The notes: generated by a model not told the origin, from the sequence alone. A DNA stretch of 64,000 bases from Paenibacillus_G elgii_A (GCA_042219835.1 JBHJMN010000005.1:132830-196829); one strand, 5' to 3'. Counted from the first letter of the stretch, positions 42,480-52,218 are shown. Numbers and translations: made by a program.

Positions 42480-43597
42480 CAGACTCCCTCCTTGTGGAAT
42501 CTACGTTTTCGCAATCTTTTTTTGACGGCGTCTGTCCCAAGCAGCAGCAAGGGGATGATCACTCCTGAGGTTCCAACATACAAAGGCCATATCTTCGCAT
42601 CCCATTCGTGCCGGTAAGCGGCGCTTGGATATAAAATACGGGAGAGCGCAACGGAAATAACTCCCAATGGCAGCACCAGAGCGCGATAATTTTGCATGTT
42701 AAACAATTGCGCCAATCCTTTCATCCCTGCATAAAAATAAACGACTAGCTTGAAATAGAGCGCTATAAGCCATAATGTCGCCATAAGCACTTCGATCCGC
42801 GTAAAAAAATCGGCAATATTGATTTTCTTAGCCAGCGTATAACTGGGGTAAGCTTGACGAGCCGTTCCTTCCGCCCCAAGTACTGCTATGCATACCGTGG
42901 TGATGATCAGCAAAAACAGTCCTGCGATAAAAATCCCGAACAGGAAAGCTTTCGAGACTTTTTTACCTTCCTTCACGCAAGAAGGATAGATCATCAAGAG
43001 AAAGACCGTGGGAAAGGTAGAAAATGCAAAATACGATAGGTTGGCCTTGACGAGCGCTTTGAATCCCGCTTCGAACACAGGCTGTAAATGTTCCGGATTG
43101 ATATTGGGCGCGACAGTTAAGATCATGATGATAAACAAAAACGTGATTAGCGGAAACATCGCTTCCGCGGCACGGGCTACCGTCCTCAATCCCAGCCGCA
43201 AACCGATGACGGCCGGCAGCACGTAAAGAATATTGGCCGCATAGACGGGGGTATCGGGCATGATCTGCCTGCTTACGAACGTTCCTGCGAAGTCGACTAA
43301 CGATACGGCTCCGATCACAAACGAATTGATGATCAAAAAGACAGCCACTGCCGCTCCGAACCACTTGCCGAGCAGCTTTTGACTCAATTCCACCAGGCTT
43401 AGACCCGGATAACGATCCGTAACGGCGATATACAGATACACGAGGAGAAGGTTTAATCCGATTCCGGTGATGATGGAGACCCATGCATCTTGCTTGGCGT
43501 AAGTAGTGGTGACTGAAGGTACAAACAAGATGGAGCTTCCAATTGTAAAAAAAATGACAAGCACCAAAAATTGTCTTGCGCTAATTCGATCATCCAT
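42479..43597 (-). CDS. Spore germination permease-type protein GerB (first copy)
   Basis: A 372-residue GerAB-family protein with about ten helices. N-terminus DDRISARQFLVLVIFFTIGSSILFVPS, then PGLSLVELSQKLLGKWFG and NPEHLQPVFEAGFKALVKANL. It parallels the next gene along its whole length, but residues around the probable ligand pocket differ (for instance VSLVDFAGTF versus TTLVYYIGNF), consistent with two germinant specificities sharing one A and one C subunit. 13 nt after the small membrane gene. Confidence 0.9.
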   Translation of the reverse strand: MDDRISARQFLVLVIFFTIGSSILFVPSVTTTYAKQDAWVSIITGIGLNLLLVYLYIAVTDRYPGLSLVELSQKLLGKWFGAAVAVFLIINSFVIGAVSLVDFAGTFVSRQIMPDTPVYAANILYVLPAVIGLRLGLRTVARAAEAMFPLITFLFIIMILTVAPNINPEHLQPVFEAGFKALVKANLSYFAFSTFPTVFLLMIYPSCVKEGKKVSKAFLFGIFIAGLFLLIITTVCIAVLGAEGTARQAYPSYTLAKKINIADFFTRIEVLMATLWLIALYFKLVVYFYAGMKGLAQLFNMQNYRALVLPLGVISVALSRILYPSAAYRHEWDAKIWPLYVGTSGVIIPLLLLGTDAVKKRLRKRRFHKEGV

Positions 43598-43610
43598 ACC
43601 TGGTCACCTG

Positions 43611-43853
43611 CTAATCCGATGATTCCAACAGTCCGAATATAAAATCGCTGAGCGGCTTGTATAGGTACGCGATCCATTCCAATGGATTAGGTATTTCTGC
43701 CCGCATACTTTTGGCGATAGCCAACCCGAGGCCTAAAGCCAACAGGACGGAAAATAGCCAAAAGTCCTTCTTTCTTTTGTGCTTCAGAAGATCGGGCACT
43801 TCCATCCAAACGATCACCGCTCCGAAAGCAAGAATGCCTGCAACCGCCAGCAT
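43611..43853 (-). CDS. Small two-helix membrane protein in the ger operon (candidate D subunit)
   Basis: An 80-residue protein with helices at about 1-18 (LAVAGILAFGAVIVWMEV) and 30-47 (FWLFSVLLALGLGLAIA) separated by the basic loop LLKHKRKKD, and an amphipathic C-terminus IPNPLEWIAYLYKPLSDFIFGLLES. Some Bacillus ger operons encode such two-helix D proteins (for example GerUD), which modulate receptor output. Position between gerC and gerB and the tight spacing (3 and 13 nt) support a receptor-linked role. Confidence 0.7.
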   Translation of the reverse strand: MLAVAGILAFGAVIVWMEVPDLLKHKRKKDFWLFSVLLALGLGLAIAKSMRAEIPNPLEWIAYLYKPLSDFIFGLLESSD

Positions 43854-43856
43854 AAC

Positions 43857-45074
43857 CTATTGCTCCTTCTTCTTTTTCTTCTGGATATCGTTAATAAACG
43901 AATTGGACTGCGTTCCGGTCCGTCTGACCTTCGCTTGGACGGAAATGGCAACGGGCATCGTTACGAACTCTTTTTTCCAATTTTTGCTCAGCTTTTTCCA
44001 AGCTTTCGGATTGGCGCGATGAATCGCGTTGCCAAAGCCGAAAATGTCCGAGCCGTACGTTTTCTGCGCTTTGCGGACCACCTGTCGCAAGGATGCCTGC
44101 AGCTTCTCCGCTAACTTTTTTTCAAGCTCGAACAACGATTCCGGTTTATCCAATTCGATGACGCAGTGCACTTCCGAAACGTCGGCCTCTAGGAAAAGAT
44201 CCACCCTGCCCTGTGGCTTTCCTTTCACGACATTGGCCTCGAGTTTGCTTTGGACCCGATTCACACGCAGATCCAAGCTGCCTTTCTTCGGACAAGCTAC
44301 CCTTTCCACCGTACCTCCGATTTTCCCGGTAATATAGTTGTAGTCTCTGCTTTCGGATTCGCTCAACCAACCGATGAGCTTATCGTCTTTGAATACGCCG
44401 ATCGAAGTCATCTTGAAATGCGCAAAGCCGGCGCTTTTTTGAACGTTTTTGCTTTGTTCCGCCTGCTTTTTATTCCCTATTAATTCAACACCCGACAGCA
44501 CCGCCATTTTCCCCGCACTTGTCAAGTTGGCCAGCAGCTCGTCCAAAAACACGTTTGCCGTTTCCCCGGTTAACTTCCGGTTCCACTCCAGGGATTTGAA
44601 CAGCATCGAAGCCTGCGATTTTTCAAGTCTCGTGACAACGCTCAAGATGTCCTCCGCGAGCTGATCTTTCGCAAGCAGGATGTAAAAGTCGGCACGAAGC
44701 TCGCTGTCTCTCGAAAAGAAGTCCAAAATGTCTTGAATCCCTTCGCGGGCCACCTGTTCGCTAATCACCAGCACCCGCAGATGCGATAAGTAAAAGTATC
44801 TTGAGGAAGATTTGAGCATCTTGCGTATGGCTTCGATCATCGTTGGCGCCGAAGATTTTATGATAGACGTCGGGACACCTCCCCCTGTGGCCTGCTTCGA
44901 CGATACCGATTCGGGAATGACGACTTGCGCGGACAGCAAATATTCGCCATCTTGCTTATCGATGCCCATGCCGACGACAATGGAAATATCGTTCAGCTCC
45001 CGCCGGCTCCAGCAGCCGGTAAGCGTCGACACCATGATCAGACAGCACAGGACCCCTAAAGCCATTCGCTGCAA
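43857..45074 (-). CDS. Ger(x)C family spore germination lipoprotein
   Basis: C subunit of the germinant receptor, 405 residues from the TTG at 45074 (5 nt after GGAGG, 13 nt after the gerA stop); an upstream in-frame ATG lies inside gerA. Signal LGVLCCLIMVSTLTGCW gives a lipobox with the Cys near residue 21. Family marks: GCWSRRELNDISIVVGMGIDK, RYFYLSHLRVLVISEQVAREGI and the C-terminal RKAQKTYGSDIFGFGNAIHR. Ends in a Lys/Glu-rich tail. Confidence 0.92.
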   Translation of the reverse strand: MQRMALGVLCCLIMVSTLTGCWSRRELNDISIVVGMGIDKQDGEYLLSAQVVIPESVSSKQATGGGVPTSIIKSSAPTMIEAIRKMLKSSSRYFYLSHLRVLVISEQVAREGIQDILDFFSRDSELRADFYILLAKDQLAEDILSVVTRLEKSQASMLFKSLEWNRKLTGETANVFLDELLANLTSAGKMAVLSGVELIGNKKQAEQSKNVQKSAGFAHFKMTSIGVFKDDKLIGWLSESESRDYNYITGKIGGTVERVACPKKGSLDLRVNRVQSKLEANVVKGKPQGRVDLFLEADVSEVHCVIELDKPESLFELEKKLAEKLQASLRQVVRKAQKTYGSDIFGFGNAIHRANPKAWKKLSKNWKKEFVTMPVAISVQAKVRRTGTQSNSFINDIQKKKKKEQ

Positions 45075-45087
45075 GACGTCCTCCCCC

Positions 45088-46740
45088 TTAGTTTTGAGTC
45101 TGCTCTCCCTGGTTGTGCTGCATTTCATCCTTCGGATCGGATGGTTTCGAAACGCGCTGCTGGTTCAAGGGATGGTAAGAATCGGGACGTGTATACATCT
45201 TCCACCACGGAACCCGCACGATGGCGTCCTTTTGATCGGATAGCCTGAACGGCGCCATCGGAGACAAATAAGGGATGCCGAAGGAGCTTAAATGACTCAT
45301 GTGCAGTACCAGCACAACGAGCCCTACAATGATACCGAAAATTCCGAAGGATGCACCAAGCCCCATAAACACAAATCGAAGAGCCCTCACCGAAATTCCT
45401 AGCTCGAAACTAGGAAATATAAACCCGGAAATCGCCGTAATCGATACGATAATGACCATCGCCGGAGAAACCAGTCCCGCATCGACCGCCGCCGTTCCCA
45501 GCACTAAAGCGCCGACAATCGATATCGCGCTTCCGACGGCTCTGGGCATGCGAATGCCTGCTTCACGTAAAAGCTCGAACGTTACCTCCATCATCAGCGC
45601 TTCGATCAAAGCGGGAAAAGGAATGCCTTCCCGTTGTCCGGCAAGGCTGATCAGCAGGGTAGTCGGAATCATCTCTTGGTGAAAGGTAGTGATCGCAATA
45701 TAGAGCGAGGGCGCAAGCAAGGATATGACAAGCGCCAAATATCGCAACATGCGGATCAATCCATAGTCCGACCGATGATAGTAGTCTTCAGCCGCCTGCA
45801 GAAACTGTGTAAACACCGCCGGCACGCTCAGAACAAAGGGCGTTCCGTCAATCAGGATGGCGACACGTCCCTCAAGCAAGGCTGCGGCGATCACATCCGG
45901 ACGCTCGGAATTGTTAACGGTTGGAAAAACGGAATATTGGCCGTCCTGAATAAATTCCTCAATATAGCTGCTTTCCAGGAGGCCGTCAATATCGATTTGT
46001 GCGAGACGGTCGCGTACGAGCCGGAGAATATCTTCATTGACAATGCCATGAATGTACACGATGCAGACTTCCGTTTGCGTCACGCGCCCAATTTGCTTTG
46101 ACTCCACCCTCACGTTCGAGCTTTTAATTTTTCGGCGGATCATGGCGATATTCGTATGAACGGATTCGGTAAATCCTTCCTGCGGTCCGCGAACGACGGT
46201 TTGGGACGTAGGTTCGGTAACGCTTCGATATTCCCCTCCGCTTGTGTTCACCGACAACGCTTGCCGGCATCCGTCGATCAGAAGCACCGTTTGCCCTGCA
46301 AGCAAGGAAGAATATAAGGTCTGGAGTTGGTTTCCGACACGGATGTCCCCGACGGTCACAGGTATGTGCCGCAATACCCAATCCATATTTGTCGTCGCCT
46401 GAAGAGAATCGACCAACTCGTTGTTCTCGGCATCGGAAAGAAACGAGTCTATGAATCGGAATACGTATTGGGAATCTACAAGACCTCTGATGTAGACAAA
46501 TGCGCATTGAACCGCAGCACTTGGTCCGGCATCGATCAACCTGACAATAAGATCAGAGCTGTTACCAAACTGGCATCGGATGGCTTCCAAATTATTTTGC
46601 AGCGCGCTATCCACCGGCTTCCCGCCGTCCGAAGGATTATTGCCTTTGCCCGATGCGTTGTTACCGCCTTCCTGCTGGTTGTTTTGCTGTGAGGCCGGCG
46701 AGCGGTTTATCTTTTTGCTGCTGCGAAAAAAAAGCTGCAT
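45088..46740 (-). CDS. GerA family spore germination protein
   Basis: A subunit of the germinant receptor, 550 residues. A hydrophilic, Asn/Gln/Gly-rich N-terminus (SPASQQNNQQEGGNNASGKG) precedes a soluble N-terminal domain, then about five membrane helices (for example LVISLLAPSLYIAITTFHQEMIPTTLL and ALVLGTAAVDAGLVSPAMVIIVSITAISGFIF). The motifs RPDVIAAALLEGRVAILIDGTPFVLSVP and EALMMEVTFELLREAGIRMPRAVG are diagnostic. First gene of the five-gene ger operon, read in the forespore. Confidence 0.94.
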   Translation of the reverse strand: MQLFFRSSKKINRSPASQQNNQQEGGNNASGKGNNPSDGGKPVDSALQNNLEAIRCQFGNSSDLIVRLIDAGPSAAVQCAFVYIRGLVDSQYVFRFIDSFLSDAENNELVDSLQATTNMDWVLRHIPVTVGDIRVGNQLQTLYSSLLAGQTVLLIDGCRQALSVNTSGGEYRSVTEPTSQTVVRGPQEGFTESVHTNIAMIRRKIKSSNVRVESKQIGRVTQTEVCIVYIHGIVNEDILRLVRDRLAQIDIDGLLESSYIEEFIQDGQYSVFPTVNNSERPDVIAAALLEGRVAILIDGTPFVLSVPAVFTQFLQAAEDYYHRSDYGLIRMLRYLALVISLLAPSLYIAITTFHQEMIPTTLLISLAGQREGIPFPALIEALMMEVTFELLREAGIRMPRAVGSAISIVGALVLGTAAVDAGLVSPAMVIIVSITAISGFIFPSFELGISVRALRFVFMGLGASFGIFGIIVGLVVLVLHMSHLSSFGIPYLSPMAPFRLSDQKDAIVRVPWWKMYTRPDSYHPLNQQRVSKPSDPKDEMQHNQGEQTQN

Positions 46741-46773
46741 GGTTCCTTGACCTCAATCTTAAGTTAATGCGAG

Positions 46774-46804
46774 TAGTATTCGTCGTTCGCAGTTACTTTA
46801 TTCC
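46774..46804 (-). promoter_or_regulatory. Forespore sigma-G-like promoter of the ger operon
   Basis: GGAATA (46799-46804), 18-nt spacer, AATACTA (46774-46780) on the minus strand, close to the sigma-G consensus TGAATA/CATACTA; 34 nt before the gerA start. Confidence 0.6.
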
Positions 46805-46863
46805 AAATCATGAATAGTATTGAACATGGGGCCGGAATGTGGTTGTTCTATCTTGACCGGCGC

Positions 46864-46893
46864 TTGCCATACCAAGCTCCTTTGTGCTATAGT
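46864..46893 (+). promoter_or_regulatory. Promoter of helD
   Basis: TTGCCA (46864-46869), 18-nt spacer, TATAGT (46888-46893); start codon about 50 nt downstream. Confidence 0.65.
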
Positions 46894-46945
46894 ATTACTC
46901 CTGTCCATTTTTGGGAATTCATAACACGAACGGAGGTACGGACAC

Positions 46946-49117
46946 ATGGAATCCGGTCTGCAAAGCGCTTACTTGGAGGAAAAAGAACGCCTGGAGCAAA
47001 CGATACAAGAAATGGAAAGGCATCTGGAGGCACTTCAGGCTATACCGCCTTATATGGGAGACGACTTGACGGAGCAGGTGCTGGAGTCGATCCGCGAAAA
47101 CAAGCGGCGCAGCTTGGCGCACGGGCTCCCCGAGCCTTACTTCGGCAGACTGGATTTTCACGAAACGGGAAATCCCGGTCCGGCCCCGCTCTATATAGGC
47201 AAGTCCGGCGTGGAAAAGGCGGACTCTCCCGAGTTAATGGTGATCGATTGGCGCGCTCCGGTAGCGAGCCTTTTTTATTCGTTCACGGGTGGGACCGAAG
47301 CGGCCAGCTACGACTCGCCGGACGGCGTCGTGGAAGGGCTCGTCTATTTGAAGCGCAACCTCGTCATCCGCAAGCAAATTCTGCAGCGCGTGGTCGATAC
47401 GTTCGACCGCGAATCGGACGCGTTGGCGGTCACAGACGAGTTCCTGCTGTACCGGCTCGGCGAGAACAAGGACAACAAGCTGCGCGATATCGTCTCGACG
47501 ATCCAGGCGGAGCAGGATGCGATCATCCGGGCCGGCAAAAACCATGCGCTCGTCATTCAAGGCGTCGCCGGAAGCGGGAAAACGACCGTGGCCCTGCACC
47601 GGCTTGCTTACCTGCTCTATCAATACCGGGATCAAGTCAAAGCGGAAAAAATGATCATTTTCGCCCCTTCCCGCATGTTTCTCGATTATATTTCCGGCGT
47701 TCTGCCGGAGCTCGGCGTCGGACATATCCAGCAAACTACGTTTTCCGACTGGGCGTTGGAGCTGCTGGACCACGAGGTCAAGCTGGCTGATCCGGCACAG
47801 GCGCTGCGGCATTGGTTCGCCGTCGGCACGGCGTGTCCGGTTATGGACGATACGGCGCCCGGCCGGTTTAAGGGCTCGCTCCGCTTCATGGAGTGGCTGG
47901 ACGGGCTCTTGAACGCGTACGAGCTGCAGGCGGTGCCGCAGACGGATTTTGTTCCGTGGGACGGCGCCAGGCTCCCGCACCGCACCATCCGCGACTGGTA
48001 TGCAGTGGAATACAAGCACGAGCCGCTGATGAAGCGCCGCGAGCGGGTGCTGGCCCGGATCAAGCGCTGGCTGGAGATGGAGCTGGATAAGGTGTGGGAG
48101 GTCCATCTGAAGAAAGACTACAAGAAGCGCGGCTCCGCCCGTCTTCGCGATTACGGCAAGCAATGGCCGGCCTATACGCCGTTCGGCTTCTATAAGGAGC
48201 TGTTCCGCACGGCGGAGTCCGGCGCCCTGCCCTTCATATCCGAAGCGGATGAGCGGTTCATTCCCGAGGAGCTGCGGCAATCCACGCTTGCGGCAGCCAA
48301 GAAGAAGCTGGTGCAGCCGGAGGATCTGGCCCCCCTGCTCTATATTCGCCAGCGCTTCGCAGGCATTCACGGCGATCTGCGCTTCGATCATACCGTCATC
48401 GACGAAGCGCAGGATTTCTCGCCATTCCAGGTGGCGCTGCTGGCGCTGCACACGAAGAACGGCTCGTTCTCGATTCTTGGCGATTTGTCGCAAGGCATCC
48501 ACGCCTATCAGGGTGTTCGGGACTGGCACGAACTGCTGGCGTTGTTCCCGGAAGAGAACCGGGCGTATTATACGCTGAACCGCAGCTACCGCTCGACGAT
48601 GGAAATCATCTACTTCGCGAACGAAGTGCTGAAACGCGGGCTTGCCGAGCCGCCGGCGCTGGCCGTGCCGGTATTCCGCAGCGGCGAGCCGGTTGAGCTC
48701 GCGCAAGCGGACGGCTCGGCCCTTGCACAGCGTCTCGCCGAAGCCGTGCGGGAACACCGGCAGCGCGAGGGCACAGGCACGCTGGCCGTCCTCGCCCGCA
48801 CGGAGGAGCGGTGCCGCGAGCTGCACGCGCAGCTGCACGCCGCCGGATGCGACGGCGTGAACCTGATCGTCCCGGGCCAGCAGCAGTACGAGGGCGGCGT
48901 CTCCGTCGTACCGGTGTACATGGCCAAAGGGCTCGAGTTCGATGCCGTCCTGCTCGTGGACGTCGATCCGGTCCATTACGCGCAGACGCCGCAGGACGCA
49001 AAGCTGCTCTATGTCGGCTGCACCCGGGCTTTGCACGAGCTGAAGCTGTTTTATTCGGGCGAGCCTTCTCCGCTGATCGCCGGCGTTCAAGGCGATTTTG
49101 TGAAGGCCGGGCTGTAA
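46946..49117 (+). CDS. helD: RNA polymerase recycling ATPase HelD
   Basis: UvrD-like superfamily 1 ATPase that binds RNA polymerase and strips it from stalled complexes. 723 residues (B. subtilis HelD 774). The N-terminal coiled coil (about 5-33, YLEEKERLEQTIQEMERHLEAL) is the arm that enters the secondary channel. PYFGRLDFHE and VIDWRAPVASLFY are HelD-specific. Walker A GVAGSGKTTVALHRLAYLLY is near 205, Walker B VIDEAQDFSPFQ, and C-terminal motifs YTLNRSYRSTMEI, YMAKGLEFDAVLLVD and LYVGCTRALHEL. GGAGG lies 9 nt before the ATG. Confidence 0.92.
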   Translation: MESGLQSAYLEEKERLEQTIQEMERHLEALQAIPPYMGDDLTEQVLESIRENKRRSLAHGLPEPYFGRLDFHETGNPGPAPLYIGKSGVEKADSPELMVIDWRAPVASLFYSFTGGTEAASYDSPDGVVEGLVYLKRNLVIRKQILQRVVDTFDRESDALAVTDEFLLYRLGENKDNKLRDIVSTIQAEQDAIIRAGKNHALVIQGVAGSGKTTVALHRLAYLLYQYRDQVKAEKMIIFAPSRMFLDYISGVLPELGVGHIQQTTFSDWALELLDHEVKLADPAQALRHWFAVGTACPVMDDTAPGRFKGSLRFMEWLDGLLNAYELQAVPQTDFVPWDGARLPHRTIRDWYAVEYKHEPLMKRRERVLARIKRWLEMELDKVWEVHLKKDYKKRGSARLRDYGKQWPAYTPFGFYKELFRTAESGALPFISEADERFIPEELRQSTLAAAKKKLVQPEDLAPLLYIRQRFAGIHGDLRFDHTVIDEAQDFSPFQVALLALHTKNGSFSILGDLSQGIHAYQGVRDWHELLALFPEENRAYYTLNRSYRSTMEIIYFANEVLKRGLAEPPALAVPVFRSGEPVELAQADGSALAQRLAEAVREHRQREGTGTLAVLARTEERCRELHAQLHAAGCDGVNLIVPGQQQYEGGVSVVPVYMAKGLEFDAVLLVDVDPVHYAQTPQDAKLLYVGCTRALHELKLFYSGEPSPLIAGVQGDFVKAGL

Positions 49118-49166
49118 TCGGGAGGCCGGGAATCTGCTTTTGAACGAAATTTTCCGGCCGGCAATA

Positions 49167-49208
49167 AAGGCCAGGCGCTCTGCCTGGCCTTCATTAATAT
49201 TTTTTTTG
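49167..49208 (+). terminator. Terminator after helD
   Basis: AAGGCCAGGC pairs with GCCTGGCCTT, followed by a short AT spacer and eight T. Confidence 0.85.
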
Positions 49209-49231
49209 TCCGAGCGGCATCACGCTAGCGA

Positions 49232-50383
49232 TCAATCCATGTCAAGAATCACGTTTTCCCCGATGGTCTGTTCACGACGTGGATCGTTTGCTTTTTCGCC
49301 CACTTGTTTTTTATTGGCCAAATGTATGGCATATTGAATTGGCCGCCTGATGGACTTTCGGTAAGTGGCACTTTCTTTCGCCTTGATGAAGGCCATGTGG
49401 CCTGGTTTGGGATTAGCCTCAATCAGCCATACTTGTCCGTTCACATCAATTCCCATATCCAATCCAAACTCGATCATAGAGCCAAACCGTTCTTCCACAA
49501 CTTCCATCAACCGATGAGCAAGCTCCTCGCATTCCAGCTCAATTTCTTTCGCCTTATCCGATCCGAAACGGGAATTGATGAAAGTCTGAAATACCATCGC
49601 TTTTCCATCCCCGTAGCTTAGATTCGAAGTAGGGCTATTCTTAGCGCCTACGCGCAAAACTTTGCCGGTCACTTCCCAGTTTCCAATTTCGTTCTTTTGA
49701 ATTAGCAATCGAACATCGACCTGCCGATGAGGGATAAGCTGCAAATCCAGTCCTTGCTGGACCATAAATGATCCGGATCGTATTTTTTCAGTTCGCACCC
49801 AATCGTTAGTCCAACGAATGACCCTCTGTTTGGTCATTACCGGCGTTATCACGATACGGCCTGACCTTTTTCGTCCTTGAAGCCGGTAGCCGCCTCCAGT
49901 TTTCTTGATTTTGAGAACGCTATGCCCGCCGGTCCCATTCCCCGGCTTCACATAGACCAGGTCATGCGTCTCAATCATCTGTTCTAACGCTTGTGGCGAG
50001 TACAGAAACGTCTTGGGAATCCAGCGTTTTAACTTGTCGGATTCGGCAAACAGCTTCATCGCTTTCCATTTATAAGTAAATTTATGATTGGCATAAACGA
50101 ACAAATCCTTGCGACGACGCATATCGCGAAACGGTTTGTACAGCTTTCGGCAGAAATCGATTACGATATCCGGCCACGGGCAAATATCTCCCGCCCATCT
50201 CCCTGCGGATATCGGGGTAAAGCCGCGAATCGTCCTGCTTTTTTCTTGTACATCCTTGTGAGAAAAAACGTATACGCTGGCCCCCAGCTTCCTCCCTTCC
50301 GTTACAAGGTCGCGCAAAAACTTGGAGTTCGGAAATATATTGCCTTCTCGATGGGCGAGAATGCCTACAGTTAGCTTTTTCAT
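49232..50383 (-). CDS. YheC/YheD-family endospore coat-associated ATP-grasp protein
   Basis: A 383-residue ATP-grasp protein of the YheC/YheD family, proteins found with the Bacillus spore coat whose ligase substrate is unknown. N-terminus LTVGILAHREGNIFPNSKFLRDL, GFTPISAGRWAGDICPWPDIVIDF, and the ATP-grasp core DLVYVKPGNGTGGHSVLKIKK, RVIRWTNDWVRTEKIRSG, FGLDMGIDVNGQVWLIEANPKPGH (metal/ATP-binding Asp, Glu, Asn). Monocistronic by position. The 189-nt interval upstream to the rhomboid gene has no feature I can support. Confidence 0.85.
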   Translation of the reverse strand: MKKLTVGILAHREGNIFPNSKFLRDLVTEGRKLGASVYVFSHKDVQEKSRTIRGFTPISAGRWAGDICPWPDIVIDFCRKLYKPFRDMRRRKDLFVYANHKFTYKWKAMKLFAESDKLKRWIPKTFLYSPQALEQMIETHDLVYVKPGNGTGGHSVLKIKKTGGGYRLQGRKRSGRIVITPVMTKQRVIRWTNDWVRTEKIRSGSFMVQQGLDLQLIPHRQVDVRLLIQKNEIGNWEVTGKVLRVGAKNSPTSNLSYGDGKAMVFQTFINSRFGSDKAKEIELECEELAHRLMEVVEERFGSMIEFGLDMGIDVNGQVWLIEANPKPGHMAFIKAKESATYRKSIRRPIQYAIHLANKKQVGEKANDPRREQTIGENVILDMD

Positions 50384-50572
50384 ACAGGCCTCCGTCTAGT
50401 TGTTATGATGCAATATATACTCACACCCGGCATTGCGTAACGGTGCGTGCCTATATGCTTAAACACCCAAACGGAGGATCGTTTCATTTTGCCCGACTAA
50501 ACCCGCCTCTCCCCATTTCCGCTGTTGCACTTCCCATCGTCTTGAAGCACTGCTTAACGCGCGTCCGTTGCA

Positions 50573-51211
50573 TTACTCCACTTCGGGCTCGTCCCAGCTT
50601 TCCCTACGCCGTCTCCGTTTGACGAACAAGGTCATCAGCGCCGATACGGCCAATCCGCCGACGAAACCCCCGGCATGAGCGTAAATGTCAACATTCCGGA
50701 CAAAAAAGGAATAAACGAAGCCGACGATCACGATGGTCCATACCGTTTGTTTCGTCTGGTAATCGATCAGATCGCGGCGGAATACCGATAAGTACAGGTA
50801 AGCGGCATACACGCCGTAGATCGCGCCCGACGCCCCCGCTCCGATATAGTTGCCCGAGTGCAGCCAAGCGCTGGCCACATTCCCTACAATTCCGCTTGCA
50901 AGATAAAACGATGCGTAGCGCAAGGAGCCGAGCATGCGCTCAAGCGGAGCTGCGAACACATACAAGGCGAAGCTGTTAAAAAGCAGATGCTGGAACCCGA
51001 TATGCACGAAGATGGCCGTCACATAACGCCACGGTTCCGGCTCGAAGCCCGGAATACCGAACATGGCGCCGAACCGGAGCAGCGTTTCGCCGTCTGAGGA
51101 CGATCCGTACCACTCCATTGCCGCCATCACCAGTAATTGAATCAAAATGATAGCCGATGTCACCGGAAAAAGCCGAATGTACTGACCCAAGCTTTCCCTA
51201 CGTACAAACAT
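50573..51211 (-). CDS. Rhomboid family intramembrane serine protease
   Basis: A 212-residue polytopic protein with about six helices. Catalytic Ser in GAGASGAIYG (about residue 131) and catalytic His in IYAHAGGFVGGL (about 178); FVHIGFQHLLFNSFALYVFA gives the conserved HxxxN oxyanion region. Basic/acidic C-terminal tail. Cleaves transmembrane substrates within the bilayer; the substrate is unknown. It lies 133 nt downstream of the seven-gene biosynthetic operon on the same strand and could be a distal member, though the gap argues for independence. Confidence 0.9.
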   Translation of the reverse strand: MFVRRESLGQYIRLFPVTSAIILIQLLVMAAMEWYGSSSDGETLLRFGAMFGIPGFEPEPWRYVTAIFVHIGFQHLLFNSFALYVFAAPLERMLGSLRYASFYLASGIVGNVASAWLHSGNYIGAGASGAIYGVYAAYLYLSVFRRDLIDYQTKQTVWTIVIVGFVYSFFVRNVDIYAHAGGFVGGLAVSALMTLFVKRRRRRESWDEPEVE

Positions 51212-51344
51212 GTACTCGCTTCCCTTCCCTGCGATGCAAAAGTATCTCCTAATTATAGCGGCTTCTGCGCTTATTGTGAATTCAGCTCAAAAAAAGAGAT
51301 GCCTGAACGGCACCTCCAACCGGGAACGGCCTTGTCTTATGTCT

Positions 51345-52190
51345 TCATTTGTTGAGCAAACGCAGCACAATCGATTCGTACCACCGCCAAGGGAGCAGCC
51401 CCTTGCTCCCCAGGCTCAGTTTAGCCCCTCTGCCGAGCGGATAACGCAGCTTGGGCTGCTTCGAGCGGACGACGCGGACGATGGTGTCCGCAACCTCCGC
51501 CGCGTCCGGGGCGGTAGCCGCGGTTTTCCCCGAATAACGCAGCACCTTTTCCAGCAAAGGCCGGTAGGGCGAAGCTTCGGAAGTGCATATGGAGGCAAAG
51601 CCTTTTTGCCAAATGTCCGTCTTGTAGGCGCCCGGTTCGATGAGCACGACGTGAATGCCGAAGGGCTTCATTTCGAGCCTTAACGACTCGCTGAAGCCTT
51701 CCACGGCGAACTTGGACGTGCTGTAAGGCGCATAGCCGGGGAAGCCGACGCGGCCGCTGACGCTGCTGACGTTGACGATGCACCCGGACCTCTGCTCCCG
51801 CATATGCGGAAGCACGGCCTGGGTCGCTGCAATCACTCCGAAAACGTTCGTCTCCAGCTGCTGTCTCCACTGCTCCATCGGCACATCCTCTACATAACCG
51901 CCGACGGCAAAACCGGCGTTATTCACGAGCACGTCGATCCGGCCGTACGTTTTGACAATCGAACCGACGGTTTGCCCGATCGCCTCATGATCGGTTACAT
52001 CCAGAGGCATGATGTCGATCAGCTCCTGCACTCCGCTGCGCTCCGCATGCTCCTGAAGCGCTTCGCATTTGTCCGGATTGCGCATCGTCGCAACGGTTCT
52101 ATAGCCAGCGCGCGCAAGCGCGACCGACGTTAACAAGCCGAAGCCGCTGGACGCGCCTGTGACCAAGGCTACCGGCTGGGCGTTGTCCAT
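51345..52190 (-). CDS. SDR family oxidoreductase, last gene of the KAS III operon
   Basis: A 281-residue short-chain dehydrogenase. Rossmann VTGASSGFGLLTS (about 10-22), NNAGFAVGG, the catalytic serine in NVSSVSGRVGFPG, and YSTSKFAVEGFSESL with Tyr-x-x-x-Lys. The VTGASSGFG and SLRLEMKPFGI motifs match the DltE/17-beta-HSD-like classical SDRs that act on keto or hydroxyl groups of lipids and retinoid-like compounds. AAGGAGG precedes the ATG, 28 nt after the acyltransferase-like gene, so it is probably the last gene of the operon. Confidence 0.87.
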   Translation of the reverse strand: MDNAQPVALVTGASSGFGLLTSVALARAGYRTVATMRNPDKCEALQEHAERSGVQELIDIMPLDVTDHEAIGQTVGSIVKTYGRIDVLVNNAGFAVGGYVEDVPMEQWRQQLETNVFGVIAATQAVLPHMREQRSGCIVNVSSVSGRVGFPGYAPYSTSKFAVEGFSESLRLEMKPFGIHVVLIEPGAYKTDIWQKGFASICTSEASPYRPLLEKVLRYSGKTAATAPDAAEVADTIVRVVRSKQPKLRYPLGRGAKLSLGSKGLLPWRWYESIVLRLLNK

Positions 52191-52218
52191 CGAAATCCCT
52201 CCTTCTCCTGCTCCTATC

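Noticed and set aside
47234..49090. 618-codon open frame antisense to helD
   Set aside because: Mirror of a GC-rich gene: helD has all HelD motifs, while the antisense frame is Arg/Leu/Gln-rich, lacks a ribosome site and matches no family pattern.
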